Positions 35,068 through 46,546 of a DNA stretch of 64,000 nucleotides are shown here, piece by piece (positions within the stretch are counted from its first letter, which is position 1; each line of letters opens with the position of its first letter). Both the position numbers and the translations under genes were made by a program. The notes under the pieces were generated by a model. The model searched no databases, was not told the DNA's origin, and worked only from the letters and a program-made list of their open reading frames with translations. Source of the stretch: Dichotomocladium elegans (lineage: Eukaryota; Mucoromycota; Mucoromycetes; Mucorales; Lichtheimiaceae). The stretch covers positions 434,001 through 498,000 of the forward strand of contig JAIXMN010000005.1 of NCBI GenBank assembly GCA_025716815.1. Reading direction: 5' to 3'.

Positions 35068-37963
35068 CTAATGACTACTATTAGTTGTCTGGGGTGGGTT
35101 GGAGTGGGGAGGCAAGAAACATAAAAGTTCAAAGCTTACTATGACAATATTCTGATCATCGCCGTGGACTCCCAACCTTTCGTCAAGGAATTTTCGCCCA
35201 CGCCGCTCCATTAGCGACATGCCGTCTGACGCGCTGCTCTCCTCCGATTCTTCTTCATCAGATGACTCTGGATCCAAGAGCCCCGCCACTGGTGGGTCGT
35301 GATCGATTGACTCTTCAAAAATGGAAGACCAGTTGAAGTCGCCGCTATCCCTCTCTTCCATCCGTCGGAGATAGCCCATGATCCGTCGAACACTCCACTT
35401 TCGCCTTACTTTGCCCCCCTCCGACGATGACGAGTCCCAGTCCCCATTTCCTGTCCCCTTTGGTGGGCTAGAAGCATACTCCGACGGGTGGAAGGGCATG
35501 CGTGTGTCTTGACTGTCTCGAGTGTACATATGGTAATAGATAAATGCCTTGAGAGCAATGTCCAGCATCACAACCTGCAAATAGGTGAGGTAGGCCCTAT
35601 TAGCCTAGCAGAGAGAAAGATAAAGAGGTCGATCACGTTGGTTATTCAAAGAAAAAGAAGAAATCTATTCATATCACTTACCGAAAAGAACGGCAACCGA
35701 TCCATGATCTGGTTGATCCAGAGACCATCGAGGTAAAGCGGACTGGTAATCAAATTAGGCCGATCTGCTAGTTCAAGGCAACTGATGTCGAGCTTGAAAA
35801 TACTGGGATCCAGATTGGCAGTTCCGACTAACTTGTATGATGCAAGTTCTGTATCCGTCAGGATATCGTCATGCCAATAAAGAACATCTTGTTGCCTTTC
35901 TCTTGACCTAGGAACAAATACCGACAGCGCCTCGACTGTCTTTTGAACCGCACTAGATGTCCGCTTGTCCCGTCAGCCGTAAGTCTACTACGAGCGTAAC
36001 CCTTGTTCCTTACTCTTTCTTGCCAAAAACAACCACAGGTCGACCCGTCAGCAGTGCGAAGAAAATATGGGGAAGGACATCTCGAATGTGCTTCAAGGTC
36101 TCAAGTTGATCATGGCCGTCTTGGATCCACATGGGTGAGCCGAAAATCTTTCGTACGATCGGCTCGTCGTCGTTGTCTTCTGCCTCATCAATGATGGATA
36201 GCCCATCCATCTTTTCTGACACAGCATCCTGTCTGGCGTGCGGGTTCTTCATATTCATGATGAACGAGCCGCCTACCATAAGAACGCTCGCGGATGGCTG
36301 TAGAAACATGGCTTCTTCTTCCACAAGGTCTAGAACCTCGCTACTCCATCCAAGGGCTTTCACCATGTCCATCATCGACCGGATCGCTTCAGCATACATA
36401 TCATGCGTGATGGTGCTTGCAAGTGTTGGATTTGCTGCTGCATACGTCATTTTCGGGGAAATGGCCGACACCAGCGGAATCACCGCTGTCCTTGTAAAGC
36501 TGGGCTGACTCACAGAAGATTCTGTATTACACCGTTGATGGGGTCCTTGACAGAGCTGAGCAAGGGATCGTAATTTTCGCTCGAAGTGAGCCACAGGGTG
36601 GAGTGTCTCGATGAATCTTGGCTAACGGGAGTTTAATTTTTCCCCCATCCAATCTCTCTCAGCACGTAGATTTTTTTTTTACCTGGTAATCGCTTCCCGG
36701 TCCCAACAAGCACTTGGACAAATCCTCGTGATTTTGCGCTAATATTGCCAATGGTTGTAAATTGGTTGATGTGGTGTGTGATGATCCGTCTTGTTGTGCG
36801 AGGTAGATGTCTTCCTTGGTGAGAATGTCCTGGACTGAATTGGGCGTGCTGGGACCGATGCTCCCATATCCTTCGGAGCTCTTTCTTGACAGATAGTAAT
36901 AGTCATTAGAGTCGTCACCGTTTTTTATCGATGGCGAGGTTGGTTCATGCAAAAGCTGTGCTACGTAGGACTCGACGGTGTCAATCATTAGATGTGTTGT
37001 AGTGATCGCCTGCTGCAGGGCGTCTAAAGAGATGTCGGGGTTTGGCATGTTGCGTAATACCGATTGAGTGTACTCCAAATCCATGATTCGACATTTCAGG
37101 TCATAGGCAAAATTTGAAAAGTTTCCTTTTTTCATATACCGTGCAACCTATGGGAATGAATAAAACACAAACGCATATCCAAATCCCCAGAGTGAGAGAC
37201 GACCCAGTCATATGAGTTAGCCAGGCGAGCAGAAAACAATATAATTACCTCATTAAATCTCTCAGTATACGTCTCAAAACGGCACAAGGTTTTGTCCGCA
37301 TCGTTGGAGATGTAGGACAATGCAACAGGGTGGACATAACCGCGAGCGTTAACGTCAAACAGTGTAAGATGATGTGTCTAGGTGCGTCTTGCCCATCATC
37401 AGTTGCTGTTCTGTTTTCTTTTTCGAAGCGAGTCATGACAGCATATTACGTACAAAGGCGTAAATGTTGTTTTCTGTGTCTGTGGTATAAAGCTGGGTAT
37501 CATCAGGGATGGAGAACATCTTCATAGACGTTTCTAACTCGTCGCTCGGATCGAGTTGTCTAATATCGAGTCATTTAGAACATAACCCGTAGCTGGAAAA
37601 CATAAAAATGGCACATACTCAGCCGTCTGGTCAACGCAAACGACCCTGAGAGCGAACGCGTTGAAGTCGAATGTTTGTAAACCGAGTTTTTCGAGGTCGT
37701 TTGGAACGCTCTGTTGATTTCCTTTGAGGTCAACATACGTTGAAGCCGCCACCACGGCCAAAGGAAGCGGACCTTCCAACTCTGAAAACTCGCAAATGAG
37801 GATGAAGTCTTGTGGAAGATTCTGATCACTGCCAATGATTTGATCGCCTGTGCTTCTACTTCATGCAAACGATTTAGACTAGCAGTGTCATTTGAGGAAA
37901 GAAAGAGTGAAGCATATCGACTTGCATTTGATCTGTCCGCAGATCTGATTTCTCATATGCCAT
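35068..37963 (-). CDS. SMCR8: SMCR8/FLCN-type DENN protein
   Basis: A multi-exon minus-strand gene. The N-terminal longin-like part reads DFILICEFSELEGPLPLAVV, then FDFNAFALRVVCVD (about 37830-37620). Next is HHLTLFDVNARGYVHPVALSYISNDADKTL (about 37380-37280), a pattern shared by FLCN and SMCR8. Further exons give a helical linker (37135-36680) and a DENN-like core (36594-36015; EEEAMFLQPSASVLMVGG, HIFFALLTGRPVVVFGKK). Then come 35985-35670 (KTVEALSVFVPRSRERQQDVLYWHDD..) and an acidic C-terminal exon (35580-35068). EFSELEGP and VNARGYVHPVALSYI favour SMCR8 over folliculin. In animals SMCR8 acts with C9orf72 as a GAP and autophagy regulator. The first exon is uncertain; an ATG at 37963 can be spliced to the acceptor before NLPQDF. 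Confidence 0.75.
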
Positions 37964-38543
37964 GGACTGCAATATTCAACAAAAAAGTTAAGGAATAATC
38001 AGAGAGAGAAAGAGTGGATATGAAGGAAACGTGCAACAACTCTATTTTTTTTTTTTGGCTCAAATAAGCACAGAGCCAAAGGTAAAATGCAGCAGTGCGC
38101 CTGTAAGAAACATAGGGTTGGAAACTGATATTCTGCGCAATCCCCCTTCTTACTGGATTTTTCTTAATCGATTCGTGCACAGTAACTACTGAAGAGTAGT
38201 CCTTGAATGTTATTTACATGTGTGTCACAAATAACATGCGCCCAAAGAAAAACAACCCAAAGAATCCAGCACGACATGAACTTGTCTTACACATCTGACC
38301 AACTGACATCTGTCGACCTAAAACACCACTGTGCAGCAATGTTGGCCGAGTAATGCCATGTCCTTGGTCAATAATCCGGAAGTCTTCCGAGCCATCCTGG
38401 CTATAACAAGCTTGGCGTATCACATTTAGAGCACACCATTTGTTCACTGCTTGATTCCAGTCCTTTTTTTTATAGAATGATGAGGAGAAAATGTCCAGAA
38501 TAAACATATTGATGATAGGGGGATATACTACGAGCTCTGCCAT

Positions 38544-39275
38544 TCATTCCTTCTTGTCGCCGACAGGCTCGCCCGCCAAGAGTGACACTGCCTTTTGACG
38601 CAAGTCGTTTGCATGTCGGTCGATGTCCACCTGCGCCTCAAGTAGATATGTCCTAAAGAAGCGTGCATACAACACTTCTGCGCCCTGATTTGGGGAGTTT
38701 CGTACCCTCATGTTAGTGAAGGGAAATCAGTAAGACAAGACATCCCTTCCCAAGTGATTACCCTGAAGTATGGGAGAGTCAACCACAAGACAAACAAGGT
38801 CTTGACGACAAAATAGAAGGGAAACCACGACAAGAGCAGATCGGTAAAGTACTCGACGATCTGCACGAACCCTATCACGGTCCAGTAGGTCAACCATTGC
38901 TTGTCATCTGCCTGGCTTGGTGATTCAATGGCCTTGAATGAGGCATACGCTTTATCAATGTTATCATCGCATCAGTAATCCTCTTAGCATCTCCTCTCTC
39001 TCTCTCCTTTTTTCCTTTTTCTTACCAGGATAAACCCACGAGATGAGATGGGTCAGGAAACGGCCCATGATATTGAAGAAGACCATGGCAAAGACAACGG
39101 TACCAAGACCCAGTGCTGCATGCGACTTCTTTACACCGGTACAGCGCTCAATTGTGTTGCAATATTCGTACTGGCTGAGTTGGGCATCAAGCTTAGCCAT
39201 CCATTGCTTGAGGCGAGTCGTCAGGCCTTCGGAACTTTTGATGAAATTAGCTTCGATGGTTGAGGTTGTCGTCAT
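38544..39275 (-). CDS. YOP1: Yop1/REEP (TB2/DP1/HVA22) ER-shaping protein
   Basis: Three exons join in frame: 39275-39026, 38949-38762 and 38684-38544 (192 aa). The family order is complete: an N-terminal amphipathic region ([19 protein letters not shown]), a first hydrophobic hairpin ([18 protein letters not shown]), the hallmark [15 protein letters not shown] spanning the first splice site, [17 protein letters not shown] with a second hydrophobic hairpin ([15 protein letters not shown]), and [15 protein letters not shown]. Yop1 inserts hairpins into the outer leaflet of tubular ER and bends it, together with reticulons. Its C-terminus here is short and charged. XRN1 starts 610 bp away in the opposite direction. 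Confidence 0.93.
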
Positions 39276-39345
39276 AACGCGGATATCTGTGTAAGAGAAA
39301 GAAGAGAAAGGTGTATCGGTGACGCGGAAAGTAATCCGACCTCTT

Positions 39346-39591
39346 TTATACAGTTGCTAAATATACCCACACCTCGGGTCTTTTTTTGCCTCTGGGGAGT
39401 ATCTGTGAATGCTGCTTAATTTTCTTTCCAGGAGCAGCGCCTAACTGGGCTTGGCACGCATTTCCCAAATAGAAAAGTACAAAACAATAATATTGCTTGA
39501 TCGATACTGGCAAACCCACCTCCTTCTCTTCTTCTGGATCGAGATCATTTAACGTGATCCGCTCCAACCCGCCAGAGCACACTTTATCCAT
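39346..39591 (-). CDS. Small unrecognised ORF, or upstream exons of YOP1
   Basis: The minus strand reads MDKVCSGGLERITLNDLDPE... then, after a possible GT-AG intron, LGAAPGKKIKQHSQILPRG. Both pieces look like protein. They lie between the 5' ends of YOP1 and XRN1. The second piece ends close to a good acceptor (TTACACAG) 10 bp before the YOP1 ATG, so the exons could belong to a longer YOP1 transcript. I do not recognise the sequence. Confidence 0.35.
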   Translation of the reverse strand: MDKVCSGGLERITLNDLDPEEEKEVGLPVSIKQYYCFVLFYLGNACQAQLGAAPGKKIKQHSQILPRGKKRPEVWVYLATV

Positions 39592-39884
39592 CGCGTCAAT
39601 CCATTACGTCCAGATCCACGTATACAGGGCAAGAGTACGTAGCTACGATCATTCGTTCGGTCACTATCATCGGGACTTTCAGACTGAGTCCCAGTAGCGC
39701 ACATGCGTTGCCCCACCTCCACCACAAAGGTGGACGTTATCGGTAGAAGAGTGAAAAGCGGACTTTTATTACTGTGTGCGCGGCCTTTTTCTTGTTCCCT
39801 CAGCCCATCATCTGCTTGGTCCGGTTCTTCTACCCTTCACCTTCTTTGGTTATTCTCCCCGAAAGAAAATAAGAATCATTTAAT

Positions 39885-42800
39885 ATGGGCATTCCAAAGT
39901 TTTTCAGATGGATGAGGTAATAGGAAGGAACCAGGCCCTTGTCTCTATTCGGCATCATTCGCTGATCTTCGTTTTGCTAGTGAGCGTTATCCAATGTGCT
40001 CTCAGCTCATTACCCAAAACAGAATTCCTGAGTTTGGTGAGTTCGGCTTCCCCTTGGTGCTCCCGACCGTTATGTCATGGGTGTCCGCCCGCGTATTGCC
40101 ATTTGTTGGGCGAAGGCTAACATGCACTAGACAATTTATATTTGGACATGAACGGCATCGTGCACAACTGCTCCCATAATAACAATGATAGCGCACACTA
40201 TCGCATTTCGGAGGAAGAGATTTGGATCGGCATCTTCAATTACGTTGATCATCTCTTTGCCAAGATCAAGCCGAAGAAGCTCTTTTTCCTCGCTATTGAT
40301 GGCGTTGCACCTAGAGCGAAAATGAATCAGCAACGATCGCGCCGGTTCCGTACTGCAAAAGAAGCCGAGACAAATCGATGCAAGGCAATCAGCAGGGGTG
40401 AAGAACTTCCTCAAGAGGATCCCTTTGATAGTAATTGTATTACTCCAGGTTGGTATCGAAAAAAGAGGATGGATCTATTTTATTTCGTGAGGAGAGAATG
40501 TAACTGGCTGTCACGGATCATCTTTGCTAGGCACCGAATTTATGACCAAGCTTACACAGCAACTACGCTATTTCATTACCAAGAAAGTGTCTGAGGATGC
40601 CAACTGGCGAGGTGTCGAAATCATCCTTTCCGGTCCAGAAGTCCCTGGTGAAGGCGAACATAAGATCATGGAATATATCCGCCTTGCCAAGGCACAGCCC
40701 GAATATAACCCTAATACCCGTCATTGCTTGTACGGACTTGATGCCGATCTCATCATGCTTGGCTCACTAAGCCATGATCCTCATTTTGCACTACTTCGCG
40801 AAGAGGTCACTTTTGGCAGGCAGAGCCGAAAGAGAAAGACGAAGTAAGTGTGGACTTGCTCTATGAGAGAGATAGAGAGAGAATGTGTGTGTGGATGCGC
40901 ATTGCCGCAAGTTGTTAACTAATCGAGACTAGTCTGGAAACGCAAAACTTTTATTTGATGCATCTCTCCTTGCTGAGGGAGTATCTCAATCTCGAATTTA
41001 TCTCTCTCAAAGATACTTTGCCTTTCGAGTATGACCTAGAACGGATTATAGACGATTTTATTCTCTTGGCATTGTTCGTTGGCAACGACTTTTTGCCGAA
41101 TCTGCCAGGTCTCCATATCCACGAAGGCGCCCTCGGATTAATGTTCAAAATTTATAAGCAATTATTGGGGACCTTTGATGGTTACCTCCAGGACGGTGGT
41201 ATCGTTAACTTCGGGCGGTTACAAAAGGTCCTCGATCATCTCGGACAAAGCGTCGAAAAAGATAATTTCGACGCCGAACGCGCCGATCTTTTATATCTGG
41301 CCGGCAAACGCGAAGGTGGCCAAACCGAAAGAGAGCTGCTTCATGAACTGGAGAAGAAGAAGAAGGGTGTCCTGAGTGAGTATAAACATACATATATGTA
41401 TACATAGTAGTATGCGTCTATATTTTCTTTTTTCCCCTTCCGTGGTGGGCATCCGTCGGCTATATCATGTTAATGCGGTCCATCTGTTGTTTTTATTTCT
41501 TTTAGCTATTACTGAATCACAAAAGGGCTTTTTCCAGCAAATCCAAAAGTTTATTACCGAGCATAGCCCATCCAATCCAGGTCAACTCCATTTTGATGCC
41601 AGTCTCAAGGCCCGCGACCGTAAATTTATTGAAAATATCGCCAGGGATTTTGGACTCCATTATGCCACAGAGTACTCTGTCGAAGATAATTCTAAGCATG
41701 TATATATCGAATTCAACGAGAATGAGGAAGGTGAAGAGGACCCATCGTCGAGCGAAGATCTTCTTGATGAGGAAGCTATCGCGGCCCGCGATCGAGTCCT
41801 AGCGAAATATCAGAACGCCACGGTCATAAAAGACACAATGACAGACGATGAAATCAACCAGCGCGAGCAAGAGAAATATGAATCGGATATGAAGGAATGG
41901 AAGCGCCAGTACTACATGGTAAAAAGATTGGAGGGGGGTTGGGGTGATGCGTGTAATGTGATATAATGCTAACAGCAGCTTGCATTATAGGAGAAAATGG
42001 GTATAGATATAGACGATAAGCAAGCAATGGATGCTATCTGTGAAGCATACGTCACCGGTATCCAGTGGGTTCTTCACTATTATTACAATGGCGTAGCATC
42101 ATGGGGTTGGTTTTACCCATACCACTATGCCCCAAAGATTACCGACCTAGTCAATATTGAACGTTTCCAGGACGCTAAATTTGAGCTGGGGACGCCATTC
42201 AAGCCGTATGAGCAACTGATGGGCGTGCTTCCAACTCTCAGTCGGAAGCTGTTACCTGCAGCGTATCAGGTAAGGAAACTGCAGCAGTAAGAAAAAAAAA
42301 GTAGGTAACTTATATATTATCAAAGGAATTGATGACGTCCACGACATCGCCCATCCTTGATTTCTACCCGAACGAATTTGAAATGGATTTGAATGGCAAG
42401 AAACAAGACTGGGAAGCCATTGTGAAAATTCCTTTCATTGATGAAAAGCGTCTTTTGGATGCGATGAAAAGATACGAGCATCGACTGACCAAAGAGGAGA
42501 GGAAGAGATCTGAATTTGGGGAATGCTACAAGTTTATATACGATGGATCATTGGCCAAATCAGAGTCCGAAGGCAGTGTGTATGCCAGCCCGTTACCAGG
42601 CGTATTCCCGGATATCTACCATTGTATGGCACGCGAAGAAATTTTCCATTTGCCCACTCTTGAAAATGGCTTGTCCTTCCGAAAAAGTTTGTTGGAAGGC
42701 GCAAAGCTGGGTAAAGATGCACTGGCAGGATTCCCATCGTTAGAAACAATCCCCTATACTAGCGAGCTCCGGTTTCATTCCGTCAATGTATTCCAACAGG

Positions 42801-44674
42801 AAAGCAAAAACGAGACCATGGTCGTTAAACTGGTGAATCAATTCGAGGGCCGTAGTGCGGAGGAGATTGCGAAGGAGCTTTTGCACAAACGCGTCTATGT
42901 CCGTAAGTTGGTCCAGTTAGACACCCTCTCACACACCCCTACGTCTATGGACATAGCACTCATGCCTTTCTCGTTCTGCTCATGGACAGATTATCCATAT
43001 TTACAAGAAGCTGTCGTTATTGGTGTCTCAGATCTGCGGGCCAATTACTATATTAAACAAGTGGCTAAGAAGAAACAAATTCGTGAGCACCTGCTGGACG
43101 AAGATGAGCAAGAGAATTGGCGCCGACGCATTGGTCGTGTTGAATACATGTCCAGCAAGCGTTTTGGTCTCGAAGTGGGCAAAACAGAAATAGGTGTTCA
43201 TGTATGCACACTTCGAGGATTGAAGAAGACGGATACGGGTGCATATGTGAAGGAATATGTAAACCCAGCACAAGAGGATTTAATGCCGCTTCAGGCTATT
43301 GTGACCTCTGTTTCGAACCAAGACGCGCGTTACATGGAGCGCCCTCCTCCTCCAATTAGCGAGGAGTTCCCGCTTGGAAGCAAGGCATTCTTTTTGGGCG
43401 ATGCTTTCTATGGCTATTTGGGAACGATCGTGGGCCACAGCAAACGTGACTCGGCCGATGTTCAGATCATCACCCCACTGGATCGCCAGCACTGCCACGA
43501 ACCTGCCTTTGGTCGAGCCATTGCACGAAGCCAGGCGGACACGATACAATACACCCCATCTTATCGCGTGAGCACCATGCTCGGTATTGATGCCTTGGTG
43601 CTTTCCAAAATAACGTCTTCGCTGACGATCCAGGACAAGGGTATGCAGCGTGTCAACTTGGGCTTGAATCTCAAGTTTGAAGGGAAACAGCAAAAGGTCC
43701 TTGGCTACTCGCGCAAAAACCCCAACGGCCAGTGGGAATATTCGGACAAGGCCATCGATTTGGTTGACCAATACATCAAAGCCTTCCCCAAGTTCATTGA
43801 TTTGCTTCGGTCCAAGAAAAGTAGTGGTATAGGTACGTATATATATGCATATCTTTGTGCTGAATGGTCAAGCTGATTCGATCATGTATGCTAGGGATGC
43901 TTCAAGTTGAGGACTTGATATGGACTGAGAGTGGCGCGAAGGAAATCCAGCGTATGCGTCAGTGGTTAAAAGATAGAAAGGTGGATGAGCTTCCCAGGGC
44001 ACCACTCACGGCCGAAGAACTTGAGGAGGTAAGTCCATGTTTTTTCCCGGATCTCTATTGCCTATTACTAAGCGAATCCTTTATAGCCCTTTGTAAAGTT
44101 GATTGAGCATGAAGGGACAAAGTATCACGACTATTACGAAGACCTTCCCTTCAAAAAGGTTGTGATCCAGCGTGTGCCGCGGAACGTTCTATTGAAGCCC
44201 GTAGATGCCGAGGCGAAGCTCCACATTCAAAAGTTTAAGCTAGGTGACCGTGTGGTTTATGCTCTTGAAACTGGACCGGTTCCTCTTGGAAATCGTGGCA
44301 CGGTTGTTGGCATACAAGAAGATGTGATCGATGTCGTGTTTGATACTACGTTTATGGGCGGAAAGAACCTGGGTGGCAAGTGCTCCGACTTCCGCGGTAT
44401 TTCCCTGCCTTGCTCGAACGTGATCAATCTTTCGTACCCTCTTTTTGCAATTCGCCCAGATGGGAGCCAACATCACAATAGCAGTGTTGGAGCCAATAAG
44501 GAGAACCAACCTCATGGTAGTAATAGTGGTAGTGGTGGCCGACGGATCCATCATAGCAATCAGCAACAGGAGCAAGGCAACTTCCGCCCTCGCGCCCACA
44601 ACGGTCCTAACGGCTATAATGGACCCAGACGTGGCGCCAAGGGTCACCATAACCCAAATGCCCAGCAGCAATAA
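39885..44674 (+). CDS. XRN1: Xrn1 (Kem1) cytoplasmic 5'-3' exoribonuclease
   Basis: Eleven exons join in frame: 39885-39916, 39981-40036, 40131-40448, 40531-40843, 40933-41375, 41506-41918, 41991-42269, 42326-42902, 42990-43832, 43895-44028 and 44087-44674 (1331 aa). The protein opens MGIPKFFRWM, the family start, then NLYLDMNGIVHNCSH with a catalytic Asp. It continues with the AIDGVAPRAKMNQQRSRRF helix, VPGEGEHKIM, GLDADLIML and LFVGNDFLPNLPGLHI, giving the acidic residues that bind two Mg2+ ions. The WVLHYYYNGVASWGWFYPYHYAP block follows. The C-terminal D1-D4/SH3-like region ends in a low-complexity Asn/Gly/Gln/Arg tail. No frameshift or lost catalytic residue is seen. Xrn1 degrades decapped mRNA. 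Confidence 0.96.
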
Positions 44675-44929
44675 CCTTTTCCTTCTTTTGTCTATTCTTA
44701 CATTTGTTTGATCCAAATAAATTTCTTATACGAGACAAAAGCAATGGCAGATAAAATACGAAAAGAAAGAGGTATCAATAGGTAAAATTTTTGTATTCAT
44801 GGATTAAAAGTATGTTACTCCATCATCACACCAATAACCTTGTAACACACCGTTCTTCCAACGGAAGAGGGCTTTATCCCTAAGGCCTGTGGTTATCCTG
44901 AGTGTGTCAGTGATAACTGATGCGGAAAC

Positions 44930-45870
44930 ACATTGGTCGGGGCTCATGGCCGTCTCGATCGGCCTGAGGTGTATGTCGTGGTCTTTCTGGCCTTGCCTGT
45001 CGTGATCTCACGTTTCCGCTTACGCTGATTCGGGAGAGCGCGGCCTTTCCACGAGCTGCACATGTTTGTGCCGTACTTGCTCTCTGAAACCTTGCTATCT
45101 TTCTCGAAGACCACGGGGGATATGATGCATGTTAAGAGGCCGCTGCCAGAACCCGATTCCATAACCTTGGTTGACCGTATCGTTGGGTCGTTGATATGGG
45201 TGTGGATTAGGTACCACTTTGAAGGGCAATGCGAGACTCATTACTACAGGTAAGACAGCACTTGCTGGTTTTGTACTCGTTGATTAAATACAACATTGCA
45301 ATTGTCCAACAGCTGCCGAAAGCCTACACCACGGATACATAGGCTCGTGGTATCTGGTATTTGGCGCAGACCGATTTCACCATCACAGACACGGCCTTAC
45401 TACCAAACCCTTGACGTTCGTAGAAGTCGAGGCGCTTTTTCATTCGCTTGCTGCTTCTTGTAAAAATGCGGACAGGCGTAAGTTGTTGAAACTGAGATTG
45501 GATGGTTCGCTGTAGTTCCTAACGTAGAAAATCTTGAGAAGCGTAAAGACACGGTTCTTGGCAATGAGGTATCCGTCGTCGTCGTCGTCGCGTACGGAAA
45601 GTATACGACTTTGGAACTGAGATAGATGCTGTTTTGCCCAACACCACCTTAGGCTGCTCTGACCTTGTACTCGTTCTCTCCTTCTGCCGTACGACTTGGC
45701 CTTCTGTGTGTATGATCCTGAAGCTGCTTTATATAGCGGAAGATTCAGTGGTTATCCGATGAAGAGGTCTCATGAACGCAATAGAGCAGGTCCCTTCTAC
45801 CAGGATCAACAGTGACCCGCTGGCCTATGGGGGTCTTCGTCCCGGGTTACCTGTGGATTCAAGTACTCGA
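44930..45870 (-). pseudogene. Third Fanzor relic
   Basis: The minus strand shows, in order, GQRVTVDPGRRDLLYCVHE (RuvC-I, about 45825-45765), SAPNTRYHEPM (about 45375-45340, matching the segment after FVMGNW in the 60 kb copy), and a RuvC-III region in which WNRVLAA replaces WNRDLAA (about 45150), followed by LNMHHI in another frame. Many stops and frameshifts separate these parts, and the catalytic Asp of RuvC-III is lost. It lies 255 bp downstream of the XRN1 stop. Confidence 0.7.
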
Positions 45871-46084
45871 TATCTTTGTGGATCCCAAATCTCTGTTCCA
45901 AAACCGGATTTAAGGCCATTTGTTCTCTTGAACACTGTAACTCCAGCGCCGTCAGTATGAACACATACCGACTTGCAAGATTGCTGGTTCGATAGACGAA
46001 AACAATTTTTACTTTTATAGGATAATGTACCTAACTTCTAGCCCTATGATAGCCAAAAAACGATCACGATCATCCAATCTGGGG

Positions 46085-46546
46085 TGCTACAACGAATACC
46101 AATAATCAGTTTGCCAGTGGCATTTTGGTCTAACAGAGCTCAACAGTAAACCGAATGCTGACTGTACGCATCCTCTCAGTTTGGGACGGACATGCGCAGC
46201 AACAAGATCAGACTTGCTCATGCAAGATACGCTAGGTAAGTATACGGTGTGAGAGCAAACGGCTTGAGGAGAATGCATTCCTCATCGGCGACGTAGTCGA
46301 TAAACTTTGGAGAGCGATACTCGTCGAAAATGTGACCTTGTCCGTCGTAGTAAAAAAAAAAATAAAATAAACAAACTGTTCATTTTCGGATTGTATAGGC
46401 AAAATCCCGAAAAGCTGGATACTTTTAAAGAGATGAATTTGCGACGTGTATGCGACATTGGCGTTTGTTATGCAAAGACTTTTTGGCAGAAGTGACTTCG
46501 ATTGTTGCCATCCAACGAGTTTGATTTTGAAAAATACTGTATAATT
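46085..46546 (-). mobile_element. Tc1-like transposase N-terminal fragment with terminal repeat (copy E5)
   Basis: The stretch 46090-46380 aligns with the N-terminal coding part of the other copies (for example 19590-19760). About 140 bp further on, the outward-reading terminal motif TTTGATTTTGAAAA ends near 46546. The Fanzor relic at 44.93-45.87 kb lies just to its left but in the same direction as this fragment. In E1 and E7 the two genes converge, so this may be two insertions side by side. The edges are approximate. Confidence 0.55.

Noticed and set aside
44930..46546. A third element with the same Fanzor-transposase order as E1 and E7
   Set aside because: Here the Fanzor relic and the transposase fragment point the same way, and no Fanzor-side end is found next to the Fanzor, so a common origin as one unit is not supported.
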